Part shown: in pieces, positions 25,659-33,750 of the stretch | Layout of the letters: the number at the start of each line of letters is the position of its first letter | Position numbering within the stretch: the first letter of the stretch is position 1 | From: Lentimicrobium sp. | GTDB lineage: Bacteria > Bacteroidota > Bacteroidia > Bacteroidales > Lentimicrobiaceae | Direction: 5' to 3' | DNA length: 64,000 nt | Assembly (NCBI GenBank): GCA_023957275.1 | Contig: JAMLHF010000018.1 | Location: forward strand, 1-64,000 | Translations under genes and position numbers: made by a program | Notes under the pieces: generated by a model | What the model was told of the DNA's origin: nothing | Databases searched by the model: none | The model's input: only the letters and a program-made list of their open reading frames with translations

Positions 25659-26942
25659 TTATTTCAGGTAACCCATTGTACTGATATAGTTGAGTCTGGA
25701 TTGCTGAAGTTGTATTTTGTGGAGTTCCAGATTTAGTTGTGCCTTCGTAAGGGCATTTTGCTCAGTCAGGTATTCGGATGAAGTAATGATGCCCTGATCG
25801 AGTCGGGCTGCGGCAGTCATCGCTACTTTTTCCCTGAGCTCAACAATCCGGTGGTCGGCAGCGATCAGGTTTTCAATGCGCAGAATTTCCTGCTTCAGGC
25901 TGTTAAGGGCGATGCGCTGGGACATCTCAAACGCTTCTTTGCGGGTATCAATTATTTGCTGCTGAACGGATAGCACCGATTGATCATTCCGGAGTTGGTT
26001 CCAGTCCCAGAATTTCCACGAAAGCCTGGCGCCCAGCATTGCATAGGATGTAAAGTCGTTGGAAAGCATATTGAGCCCGGGCCGGCCATATCCCAGGGTT
26101 GTAAAAGCAGCTAAGCGGGGCATCGCCCTGAGCCCGGTCATGGAAATCTGCCGGGAGATCTTTTCCTGCTGCAGGCCAAGCATCAGATATTCGGGACGAG
26201 CCTTTGTGTCAGAAAGAGAAAGCGGAAGGTTTTCATATACAGGAACAATCAGCCTTGTTTCAGGCCCGGTATCCAACCCGGTAAGTTCACCAAGCTTGTA
26301 TAGCCCTGCAGCCTTGTTGTATCGCAAATCGGTAAGGGCTTGCTCTATTCCGGCAATTTCGGCATCCAGCACATCGGCGTTGGATGGAAGCATGGTTCCG
26401 TTGCTGATCCCAGCCCTCAGCACAGTAAGCCTGGTGTAAAGTTCATCCATCGCCAGAATCAGCAGTTTTTCATTGGCCTGGAATTGCAAAATACTGAAAT
26501 ATAATAGATTAATGTTTTCTTTTAAGCGATAGTTCTCAGCATCCACACCGGCAAGATCAATCTGCATACTACTTGCCTCCAGTTCTTTCTGTCGCCTGAC
26601 AGAACCTCCATCCCATATCAGCTGGTTGACATCCAGATAAATTTTGTAATTATCATTTGAAACAGCAGGTATATCTATACCTGGTAAAGAGACTGGAAAG
26701 CGGGGTACCTCTGATTGCCATGATGCCTGAGCATAAAGCCCGGTTTGTGGGAGATAATTACTGCCGATGGATTTTGACTGAAGCCTGAAAGCCTCCTCAA
26801 ACAATATTTTTTGTTTTGAAAGCGGATTGTTTGCAACAGCCATGCGGTGGCAGGAGTCAAGGGTCAGGACCTGTGCTTCCAGGGTGTTTGTGTGGCAAAA
26901 CAACATCAGCGCCCCTGTAAACGTCAGTAAAGGCGTTTTCAT
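25659..26942 (-). CDS. TolC-family outer-membrane efflux channel
   Basis: A 427-residue outer-membrane efflux protein with a signal peptide (about 1-23, ends LEAQ) and two duplicated OEP repeats. The first is AVANNPLSKQKILFEEAFRLQSK…; the second includes EYLMLGLQQEKISRQISM and a long helix ending in the conserved LDQGIITSSEYLTEQNALTKAQLNLE segment. Its ATG overlaps the tetR stop by 4 bp, and the adaptor gene follows 23 bp later. The presence of its own channel makes this export system self-contained. Confidence 0.93.
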   Translation of the reverse strand: MKTPLLTFTGALMLFCHTNTLEAQVLTLDSCHRMAVANNPLSKQKILFEEAFRLQSKSIGSNYLPQTGLYAQASWQSEVPRFPVSLPGIDIPAVSNDNYKIYLDVNQLIWDGGSVRRQKELEASSMQIDLAGVDAENYRLKENINLLYFSILQFQANEKLLILAMDELYTRLTVLRAGISNGTMLPSNADVLDAEIAGIEQALTDLRYNKAAGLYKLGELTGLDTGPETRLIVPVYENLPLSLSDTKARPEYLMLGLQQEKISRQISMTGLRAMPRLAAFTTLGYGRPGLNMLSNDFTSYAMLGARLSWKFWDWNQLRNDQSVLSVQQQIIDTRKEAFEMSQRIALNSLKQEILRIENLIAADHRIVELREKVAMTAAARLDQGIITSSEYLTEQNALTKAQLNLELHKIQLQQSRLNYISTMGYLK

Positions 26943-27550
26943 TGGATTGGTTTTAAGGATTGAATAATAGTTTCAGGAACTATTCTTTTTCGTTCCTCAA
27001 TAAACTTTGTATAATGAGCTTCGTCCATTCCTGCGATGCTCATCAGAACCGGCCTTGCAATGAATGGAAATATTGTCATCGATATAAGGTTGGCAATCAG
27101 GTGCTCTGGCTTTACCGGCCGGATGATGCCGGCTGCAACCTCAGACTCTATCTGACTGCGGATAAGGTCCATATCAATCCCGATATCCCTCAAGTTACCA
27201 ACCAGCCGCTGCGGGTTTAACCTGAGTTCATATAAGACAAATCCCGCTATTTCAGGATTATTTGTCAAAATGTCAATGTATTGACTGACGAATAACGGAA
27301 TTTTTTCAAACAGCGGAAGATCAGCTGTAAGTATATTTGTGAGGCCCGGGAAAAGGGTTTTCAATACATCCCTGAAAACCCCCTCGAAAAGTTTATCCTT
27401 ATTCCGGAAATAATAGTGAAGCAGGGCTTTGTTGATGCCGGCCTCATCGGCGATTTCCTGCATCCTGGCGCCGTTATAGCCTTTCAAGGTAAATATTTTT
27501 CTTGCGGCCCTGAAAATCTGTTGCTCCGTATTATGATCCAGATCAGTCAT
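26939..27550 (-). CDS. TetR/AcrR-family repressor of the efflux operon
   Basis: A 203-residue regulator. The N-terminal HTH (about residues 10-55) reads FRAARKIFTLKGYNGARMQEIADEAGINKALLHYYFRNKDKLF, a textbook TetR DNA-binding domain, and the C-terminal ligand domain is divergent. It is the first gene of the eight-gene export operon and overlaps tolC by 4 bp. It resembles the E. coli CecR-ybhGFSR arrangement. An inverted repeat over its own -7 box (27581-27602) suggests autorepression. The inducer is unknown. Confidence 0.93.
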   Translation of the reverse strand: MTDLDHNTEQQIFRAARKIFTLKGYNGARMQEIADEAGINKALLHYYFRNKDKLFEGVFRDVLKTLFPGLTNILTADLPLFEKIPLFVSQYIDILTNNPEIAGFVLYELRLNPQRLVGNLRDIGIDMDLIRSQIESEVAAGIIRPVKPEHLIANLISMTIFPFIARPVLMSIAGMDEAHYTKFIEERKRIVPETIIQSLKPIQ

Positions 27551-27566
27551 TTATAAACTGAAATAT

Positions 27567-27577
27567 TGGTTTAACCA
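27567..27577. promoter_or_regulatory. Second small palindrome upstream of tetR
   Basis: TGGTT-T-AACCA is a perfect 11-bp dyad lying 4 bp from the main operator candidate. Both share the ATTTAACC/GGTTTAA words, so it may be a second, weaker TetR half-site pair. Confidence 0.4.
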
Positions 27578-27580
27578 TTT

Positions 27581-27602
27581 AATTTAACCAGATGGTCAAA
27601 TT
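27581..27602. promoter_or_regulatory. Candidate TetR operator
   Basis: AATTTAACC (27581-27589), a 4-base spacer, then GGTCAAATT (27594-27602): a 9-bp inverted repeat with one mismatch. It overlaps the -7 box of the tetR promoter (27597-27604), a position where bound repressor would block RNA polymerase. Confidence 0.6.
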
Positions 27603-27628
27603 TATGACAAAAGAATAGCGGAATGCAA
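27597..27628 (-). promoter_or_regulatory. Promoter of the tetR-efflux operon
   Basis: On the minus strand TTG (27626-27628), 21 bp, then TAAATTTG (27597-27604), matching the Bacteroidota consensus. The start codon at 27550 is about 47 bp downstream. The -33 element lies inside the hairpin at 27618-27655. Confidence 0.6.
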
Positions 27629-27655
27629 GTTTTTTATTAAAAAAATGCAATCCGC
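27618..27655 (-). terminator. Hairpin after the DUF4837 gene
   Basis: GCGGAATGCA (27618-27627) pairs with TGCAATCCGC (27646-27655) with one mismatch, and an inner T-run pairs with an A-run. On the minus strand it follows the DUF4837 stop by 11 bp and can terminate that gene. Its arms carry the GCGGAATGC word seen in other intergenic repeats of the window. Confidence 0.5.
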
Positions 27656-27666
27656 CTTATAAAAGT

Positions 27667-28674
27667 TTAATTTTCAGCAAATTCAAATGACAGTAAAACA
27701 GATTGGACCTGTTTCAGGTAATCATATTTAGGCGTATTGGGTGCATAAACATAGCCATCGAGGCCGATTACCATATTATTCTTGCGGTCGACAAAAGTGT
27801 AGTTAATAAAGGGACCGCCCATAAAGTCTTTTCTTACCTCCCAGAGTCCCCTCGTCTCAACGGCCAGTTGATCTTTTAGGGTTATGGTTCTGGATTCCGG
27901 CAGAACAAACTCATCGGCGATGACCATATAGGAACTGTCGCTGGGGCCGGGTACGAAAAGCCGGGTGAACTGATTTCTGACAGATTTAATTTTCAATGGG
28001 TTGTAAGCTACCGTATCTGTGTAGGGATAGGAATAGATCATCAAACCCTGACTCATTACATTGGTTTCGCGCCTGAGCCATAAGAAGTTGTCCTTCTGCA
28101 CAGCGACATAATAATCTGCAGGAACATTCATATTGAGATTGAACACTTTTTTAATCGTTTCACTGGCTTTCAGGTTCAGGCTCTTCGAGTAAAGGGCCTG
28201 AAGCCTTTCAATCTCGGCATTGTCGTATAGGTTCAGGATTTCGCTGCTTCTTTCTGCAAAAATTTCTTTGATACCTTCAATGCTTGGTGATGAGATCTTT
28301 ACCACGCGCTGGGGACTGGCCCAGATATCGCGTCTCAGCTCGGCCTGAGGTTTTGTAAGGGCACTGTCGATGTTGATAATCAATACATTGCGGTGTATTT
28401 TAAGTAATCTCCCGAATTCGTCTTCTTTGATCTGAACCAGCTTATAATAAGGTTCCGGCTGAGGCAGGCCAAAAACCGGCCTGCTGAAGAAAGCGCGGAC
28501 AGAGTCCCCTGCTGAACTTTTCCAAAGGTTGTTCTCTGAAACGACGACGATCTCAGAAGGCTTACCCGTAGAGGAAGGTTTCATGGTCTTACCCTCATGC
28601 CTGCATGATAAAACCGTGAAGGATAACCCGATTAACAGGAGCAGCTGCAATGAAAACCCAATGGCTTTTTTCAT
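27667..28674 (-). CDS. DUF4837 family lipoprotein
   Basis: A 335-residue protein with a lipoprotein signal (MKKAIGFSLQLLLLIGLSFTVLSC, Cys about 24). The mature sequence matches the DUF4837 family of Bacteroidota: GKPSEIVVVSENNLW, then RPVFGLPQPEPYYKLVQI near 70-90 and WEVRKDFMGGPFINYTFVD near 280. The function is unknown. It is monocistronic, between the efflux operon promoter and a LysM transglycosylase on the same strand. Confidence 0.88.
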   Translation of the reverse strand: MKKAIGFSLQLLLLIGLSFTVLSCRHEGKTMKPSSTGKPSEIVVVSENNLWKSSAGDSVRAFFSRPVFGLPQPEPYYKLVQIKEDEFGRLLKIHRNVLIINIDSALTKPQAELRRDIWASPQRVVKISSPSIEGIKEIFAERSSEILNLYDNAEIERLQALYSKSLNLKASETIKKVFNLNMNVPADYYVAVQKDNFLWLRRETNVMSQGLMIYSYPYTDTVAYNPLKIKSVRNQFTRLFVPGPSDSSYMVIADEFVLPESRTITLKDQLAVETRGLWEVRKDFMGGPFINYTFVDRKNNMVIGLDGYVYAPNTPKYDYLKQVQSVLLSFEFAEN

Positions 28675-28829
28675 GGTAGTTACAATGAAGTTAGTTCAAT
28701 ATATAACGGAAATTCACAAGTTTGATTCATAACGCAGGATGATTCAATTTATTGAACGATCTACAAACAACCCGGAAGATAATCCCGGAAAATGCTTTGA
28801 AGCGCGCCAAACCTGTTTGTAAGGCAAAG

Positions 28830-30662
28830 TCAGGAGATCACAGTGACCTTTATTTTTTGTCCTGGCCTCAATTGCTTTTCATTGGTAATATTGTTGAGTC
28901 GCTTAATATCTTCAACGGTGACTCCTTCATGCTGATTGGCAATTTTCCAGAGAGTATCTCCCCGCTGAACAGTATAATACTTGAATACCGTATTGTTTTC
29001 TTTTGTTTTCTGATGATTAGCGGTAATTGCTTCTCCAACGGTATCTGTTGTTTCTGATATTCCCACGATAAGCCTGGCTCCGGCCTGTATATTACTTCCC
29101 CGCAGGTTGTTCAGCCGCTGAAGTTCTGAAATGCTGGTTTTATATTTACCTGCAATACGGCCCAGGGTCTCGCCCCGTTTCACCCGGTGATATATATTTT
29201 CCCTGCGAACAATAACCTCTGGTTCTGCACCGGCAGAGTCGGCGGCTGTTATGGCTGCGACCGCTTCAGCGCTGTTATTATTTGATTCAGTTTCCTGCGC
29301 GGATGCAGACCGGACATCAGTTTTTTGCGCAGGAGCAGGCTTTGGCTTAGCCTGTGCGTATGTTACCTGTTCAAAGCTTTCAGGTCTGACGATCAGGCGC
29401 TGGCCGATCTGAATATTGGTTGACCTGAGCCTGTTCCACCTTTTCAGATCATTGACCGAACAACGGTATTTCCTGGCAATTACTCCAAGACTTTCCCCTC
29501 TTTTAACCTTATGGTACTCCGCCTGAGTTACTGTTTTCATCATTGCGAGCACCTGTTCCTTTTCAATTTCGGCCTGCGAGCGGTAGGCATATAACTGGGC
29601 TTCGTTGTTCACAAAATCTGCTATATTCTTCTTCTGAAGCCGCAGCACATAAGTGTTTTCTTTGGTGGCGGGGATGATTCTGCTTTTGTAGGCGGGATTC
29701 AGAAATTCAATTTCTTCAACAGGGATGTTCAGCAGTGTTGATATCTGGTTGAATGACAAAACATCCTTTACAATCACCGTATCAATTTCAAAATGATGGA
29801 AGAGGGGCTGAACCGGCCGGAGATTATGTTCGGCAGCGTATGACATCACATAATTCACTGCGATAAATGCCGGGACATAGCCTCTGGTTTCAAGCGGAAG
29901 AAAGGGGCGGATCTGCCAGAAATCCATTTTGCCTCCCGAACGGCGAATGGCTTTGTTTACGTTTCCGGCGCCTGAATTATAGGCAGCCAGCACCAACAGC
30001 CAGTCGTTGTACATTTTATACAGGTCGTTCATATGCTCACAGGCAGCAATGGTCGATTTCAGGGGGTCGCGGCGGTCGTCAACCAGCGATGTAACCTTCA
30101 GATTGTAGGCTTTCCCGGTCCCATACATAAACTGCCACAACCCTGTTGCTCCGACCCTGGACTTGGCTACCGGGTTCAGCGCAGATTCGACAATTGCAAG
30201 GTATTTGAGCTCAAGGGGCATATTAAACCGGTCGAGGTGTTCCTCAAACATGGGAAAGTAAATCTGGGCCAGACCCATTACCCGCTCCATAAGTCCGCGT
30301 TTTTTTACGGCATAAAGCTCGATATAGTCCTTTACATATTGGTTATAGGTTAAATTGATCGGCGAGGCTGCATCCAGTTTTTTAAGGCGGTTGTAATAGA
30401 CAGAATCTGCATACACCGGTACAAATCCCGGGGTGAAGCCAAAGACGTTTTTCAGGGTTTCATCGGTGGGACACTCAAATCCCTCAAAGTATCTCAGGCC
30501 GGCAAGGCTGTCAAGCGACGCAGCAATAAAATCATCTTTGATAAATTCAAAGGCCGACTGGCTGGTATCGGCTGTGGCAGGAATGTCCTGACTGAAAAGA
30601 TAATTTGTTGGAAAAAAGCAGCATACCGCGATCAGGATGCCAGAGAATTTTAAAATCTTCAT
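28830..30662 (-). CDS. Lytic transglycosylase with three LysM domains, MltD-like
   Basis: A 610-residue periplasmic enzyme with a signal peptide (MKILKFSGILIAVCCFFPTNYLFSQ). The SLT domain (about 110-260) has the catalytic Glu in LAIVESALNP, followed by GATGLWQFM and VLAAYNSGAGNV. Three LysM peptidoglycan-binding domains follow: YHKVKRGESLGVIARKY (about 385), YHRVKRGETLGRIAGKY (about 490) and YYTVQRGDTLWKIANQH (about 560). Ser/Ala/Pro-rich linkers separate them. This is the MltD architecture. I chose the ATG at 30662 because it begins a clean signal peptide; an in-frame codon 11 residues upstream does not. Confidence 0.93.
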   Translation of the reverse strand: MKILKFSGILIAVCCFFPTNYLFSQDIPATADTSQSAFEFIKDDFIAASLDSLAGLRYFEGFECPTDETLKNVFGFTPGFVPVYADSVYYNRLKKLDAASPINLTYNQYVKDYIELYAVKKRGLMERVMGLAQIYFPMFEEHLDRFNMPLELKYLAIVESALNPVAKSRVGATGLWQFMYGTGKAYNLKVTSLVDDRRDPLKSTIAACEHMNDLYKMYNDWLLVLAAYNSGAGNVNKAIRRSGGKMDFWQIRPFLPLETRGYVPAFIAVNYVMSYAAEHNLRPVQPLFHHFEIDTVIVKDVLSFNQISTLLNIPVEEIEFLNPAYKSRIIPATKENTYVLRLQKKNIADFVNNEAQLYAYRSQAEIEKEQVLAMMKTVTQAEYHKVKRGESLGVIARKYRCSVNDLKRWNRLRSTNIQIGQRLIVRPESFEQVTYAQAKPKPAPAQKTDVRSASAQETESNNNSAEAVAAITAADSAGAEPEVIVRRENIYHRVKRGETLGRIAGKYKTSISELQRLNNLRGSNIQAGARLIVGISETTDTVGEAITANHQKTKENNTVFKYYTVQRGDTLWKIANQHEGVTVEDIKRLNNITNEKQLRPGQKIKVTVIS

Positions 30663-30861
30663 TACCAAATGTTTTATTCCGGATTGCACACACACAAATT
30701 AGAAAGGCTATTCAGTTATTCAGAGATATAGCCTGTCATTCATATAGTTATCGGATAATTTCCAGGCCCCTGCATGGTGCAAAACATGTCCCGTTGCAAA
30801 AATAAGGTATAAAGAACCAATTCCCTGATTTTTTAACACATTTTTAAATGCATTCAGTTTA

Positions 30862-32151
30862 TTATTCTGGCATTAAGTTGCCGTTAAGGATAAATTTTAC
30901 AGCCATATTAAACTGAACCCTGACCGGTTTTCCCCTTTGTTTTCCGGGCATCCATTTGGGCATGGCCCTGACTACACGCATGGCTTCCTCATCGCAACCA
31001 CCACCTATACCACGGAGTAGGCGGACGTCGCTGATTGTGCCATTGGGCTCAACAACAAAGGTAACGTAAACGGTTCCCTGTATGTTGCTCTCACGCGCCA
31101 ATTGAGGATATCTGATATTCTGTTGCAAAAAACGGGTTCTGGCTTCTTCGCCACCCGGAAAGACAGGGGCCTCTTCTACAACCATAAAAACTTCAGCTTC
31201 TGCAACTTCCGCTTCCATATCAACTTCAGCAGCTTTATTTCCTTTTATTCTCTTATTTTCCGAAAGCTGAACACCTTCAATATAAATCGTTTCAGCTTCC
31301 TTAACCGGCAGTGGCTCTGCAACTGCATATCCCTCGCTTTTCCGTATGGAAGGCTCCTGAAGTTTTTTAACATCCAAAGGGGGCATCCGCCTGGTAGCTA
31401 TGTCTTCTTCTGCGGCAGTTGGTATCTCCGCATCAATTTCAGCATCATCGCTGACAATCTCAATGGCAGTGGTTTGTTCCGGCTTCGGTATTCCAACGGA
31501 TGGATGTTGCTCATCCTTTATGGCCACGGGCGAAGCGGGGGCAGGCTCCGCTTCAGCTGAGTCAGCCGGTTCAGCGGGTAAGACGGTTCCGGCCTTGGTT
31601 TCTTCTTTTTCAATGGCAGAAGCAAATTCACGTTGCTTTCCGGTTTTATAGATCTCGAAAAACAACCACCCGCCGGTAACAGCAATTAATAAGATCACTG
31701 AAGCGGCCAGAAGCACGGGCTTATGTCTGCTGAAAAATCCTGCTTTCCGCTGTACTTTTGTTGGGATGGATTGGGGTTCTATACCTCCGGTCTGGCTTCC
31801 GCGCAGGATGGTATCACTGAATTCACGGATTTCCTTCCGGCTGAGCCTGGGGAAGCGGGGCCCTTCAAAGTCAGAGGAAACAGATGGCATAATTTCATTA
31901 AACATTTCTGGAGTCACTTCTTCCTCATAGTTGAATGATGCTTCCAATAATTCCAGGTCTTCGTTGAATTCGCCGGGCACGGATAAGCGGTACCCTTCCA
32001 CGGCCAGCGCGCACATTTCGCAATGCTTCAGGTGATCACTGACCAATGCAGCATCTTTGGCACTCAGGTTGCCCTGAACGTAAAATGCCATGCCTTCCGG
32101 ACTGAGACATCCCGAGGGTGTGAATATTTTATAATCAGGTTCGTTTTCCAT
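30862..32151 (-). CDS. Anti-sigma-like membrane protein with TonB C-terminal domain
   Basis: A 429-residue protein. The first 50 residues resemble a zinc-finger anti-sigma domain (MAFYVQGNLSAKDAALVSDHLKHCEMCALAVEGY, with the His-x-x-x-Cys-x-x-Cys pattern realised as HLKHCEMC). A cytoplasmic segment follows, then one membrane helix (about 160-182, PVLLAASVILLIAVTGGWLFF), a long acidic/Pro-rich periplasmic linker and a C-terminal TonB domain (about 330-425). Key motifs there are FPGGEEA, IRYPQLA, GGGCDEEAMRVV and MPKWMPGKQRG. It starts 7 bp after the sigma stop. I infer it inhibits that sigma factor and that the TonB domain receives an envelope signal. The ATG at 32151 avoids overlap with the sigma gene. 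Confidence 0.85.
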   Translation of the reverse strand: MENEPDYKIFTPSGCLSPEGMAFYVQGNLSAKDAALVSDHLKHCEMCALAVEGYRLSVPGEFNEDLELLEASFNYEEEVTPEMFNEIMPSVSSDFEGPRFPRLSRKEIREFSDTILRGSQTGGIEPQSIPTKVQRKAGFFSRHKPVLLAASVILLIAVTGGWLFFEIYKTGKQREFASAIEKEETKAGTVLPAEPADSAEAEPAPASPVAIKDEQHPSVGIPKPEQTTAIEIVSDDAEIDAEIPTAAEEDIATRRMPPLDVKKLQEPSIRKSEGYAVAEPLPVKEAETIYIEGVQLSENKRIKGNKAAEVDMEAEVAEAEVFMVVEEAPVFPGGEEARTRFLQQNIRYPQLARESNIQGTVYVTFVVEPNGTISDVRLLRGIGGGCDEEAMRVVRAMPKWMPGKQRGKPVRVQFNMAVKFILNGNLMPE

Positions 32152-32158
32152 GTTCCGT

Positions 32159-32752
32159 TCAGTATGCTGATTTATCCAGGGCATTTTTAAGGTTCCGTTT
32201 GCCGTTCTGAATGTGACTTTTCACTTCCATGGCCGTAAATCCTGTTAATTGTTCTATTTCCTGATATGATTTTTCGTCAAAATAGAACATCAGAATGCAT
32301 TGCTGCTGCCCGGGAGAAAGATTTTCCACTGCCAGGTGAAGCTTCCGGATTTTCTCTTCGGTTTCATCATCATTACTAAGATGTTGAGAACCCAGTTTTT
32401 CCATAATTTCACCCATCAGATTTGCTTCCCATCCCAGCTTAAACCCTTCCTTCCGTTTCTCGCGCAGTTTCATGGCGCAATGCGTCCGCGTTACCGTAAA
32501 TAACCAGGATTTGAAATTGCTGACTTCATATTTGCGGAGCGCCCGGAAAAGTTTTTCAAAAACCTCCATGGCGGCATCCCTTGCATCATCACGGTTCCCT
32601 AAGTATTTCACGCACACCCCCAACACAAGATGTGAATATCTGCGAAACAGCTCACCAATGATCTCCTGATTTCCGGATTGACGGAAAAATCCGGCCAGTT
32701 CCTCATCGCTCAGATGATCGCTCAACTTGCCTTCCGTCAGGGGAATCGCCAT
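32159..32752 (-). CDS. RNA polymerase ECF sigma-70 factor
   Basis: A 197-residue ECF sigma factor. Region 2 is near residues 35-105 (IGELFRRYSHLVLGVCVKYLG, DARDAAMEVFEKLF, FKSWLFTVTRTHCAMKLRE) and region 4 near 135-190 (LSPGQQQCILMFYFDEKSYQEIEQLTGF). The ATG at 32752 (MAIPLTEGKLSDHLSDEE) is preferred to the codon at 32863, because a -7 box at 32771-32778 lies between them. The anti-sigma/TonB gene follows after 7 bp, and a divergent TonB-domain gene begins at 32908, so this sigma factor may control both directions. Confidence 0.9.
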   Translation of the reverse strand: MAIPLTEGKLSDHLSDEELAGFFRQSGNQEIIGELFRRYSHLVLGVCVKYLGNRDDARDAAMEVFEKLFRALRKYEVSNFKSWLFTVTRTHCAMKLREKRKEGFKLGWEANLMGEIMEKLGSQHLSNDDETEEKIRKLHLAVENLSPGQQQCILMFYFDEKSYQEIEQLTGFTAMEVKSHIQNGKRNLKNALDKSAY

Positions 32753-32770
32753 AAGATCAGTGATTTTTGA

Positions 32771-32778
32771 CAAATGTA
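32771..32778 (-). promoter_or_regulatory. Candidate -7 box of the sigma/anti-sigma-TonB operon
   Basis: The minus strand reads TACATTTG, matching TAnnTTTG, 18 bp upstream of the ATG at 32752. A -33 TTTG at normal spacing is not obvious. The short leader supports the chosen start. Confidence 0.45.
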
Positions 32779-32907
32779 ACGATTGCAGATCAATTTCAGT
32801 GCCATACACTATTTGAAATCTCCTGTTTTTTTTGACGGCTTTTTGTGGAAAACCAAGGGTCATTGCATCTACACTATATAATCATTATTTACATAAAACG
32901 CGCTGTT

Positions 32908-33585
32908 ATGGAAACACGTAAAAACAACAAAGCCGATCTTGAGAAGAAGCGCTTTGTATTTCTGCAGCTGGGGCTGATCCTCTCACTGGGTGCCGTGCTG
33001 ACAGCTTTCGAGTGGAAAACCCCTGATGCGGGTAACATTGACCTGCCCCCCCGGGCTTACTCAGAGCCGGAAATGGAAATCATCGACATTATTCCAGCCA
33101 AAAAGGAGTTGCCGAAACCGGTCAACACCACCCTGATCCGGGAGGTGGACAATCTGGCTGAAGATTTGCCCGAGATTGAGATAGAAATTGAAACCGATCC
33201 GCTGGAGTTTATTCCTCCTTTCGAGTTGCCTGGTCGCCTGCCCGATGAAGAGACTGTTGAGGAACAGCTGCCTTTCGTGATTGTTGAGAAAATGCCGCAG
33301 TTTCCCGGTGGTGAGCCCGGACTGATGAGGTATCTGGCGGAAAATATCAGGTACCCGGGTCCTGCCAGAGAAGCAGGCATTTCGGGAACCGTTTACATCA
33401 CCTTTGTGGTTGAGCCTGACGGACGCGTTACCTCCGTGAAAATTCTGCGCGGTCTCCCTGGCGGATGCAGCGAGGAAGCGGAAAGGGTAGTGAAAATGAT
33501 GCCGGACTGGGAACCCGGGCGTCAGGCCGGAAAAGCCGTGCGGGTGGCTTTGAACCTGCCGGTGGTGTTCAGGTTGATTCAGTAA
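32908..33585 (+). CDS. Energy transducer TonB-family protein
   Basis: A 225-residue TonB-like protein. It has a short cytoplasmic N-terminus, one membrane helix (about 17-37, FVFLQLGLILSLGAVLTAF), an acidic Glu/Pro-rich periplasmic linker and a TonB C-terminal domain (about 130-225). The motifs are MPQFPGGEPG, NIRYPGPAREAGISGTVYITFVVEPDG, GGCSEEAERVV and MPDWEPGRQAGK. TonB proteins pass proton-motive force from ExbBD to outer-membrane receptors; no ExbBD is in this window. It is divergent from the sigma operon and close to two other proteins with the same terminal domain. The ATG at 32908 begins the Lys-rich pre-TM segment. Confidence 0.9.
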   Translation: METRKNNKADLEKKRFVFLQLGLILSLGAVLTAFEWKTPDAGNIDLPPRAYSEPEMEIIDIIPAKKELPKPVNTTLIREVDNLAEDLPEIEIEIETDPLEFIPPFELPGRLPDEETVEEQLPFVIVEKMPQFPGGEPGLMRYLAENIRYPGPAREAGISGTVYITFVVEPDGRVTSVKILRGLPGGCSEEAERVVKMMPDWEPGRQAGKAVRVALNLPVVFRLIQ

Positions 33586-33750
33586 ACCGGGCGGACAGAC
33601 TTTTAACATTCCCGGTCCCCTCAGGGGCTCCATCCCGGAGCCCTGCTTTCTGGTCCTTTTAAGGGTGTTCTGCATCAGGCCAAAACAATGGCCTTATCCG
33701 GAGTATGTCACAGACTTAATCTTTTTTCAAATTTATAAAAATTTACAGCA

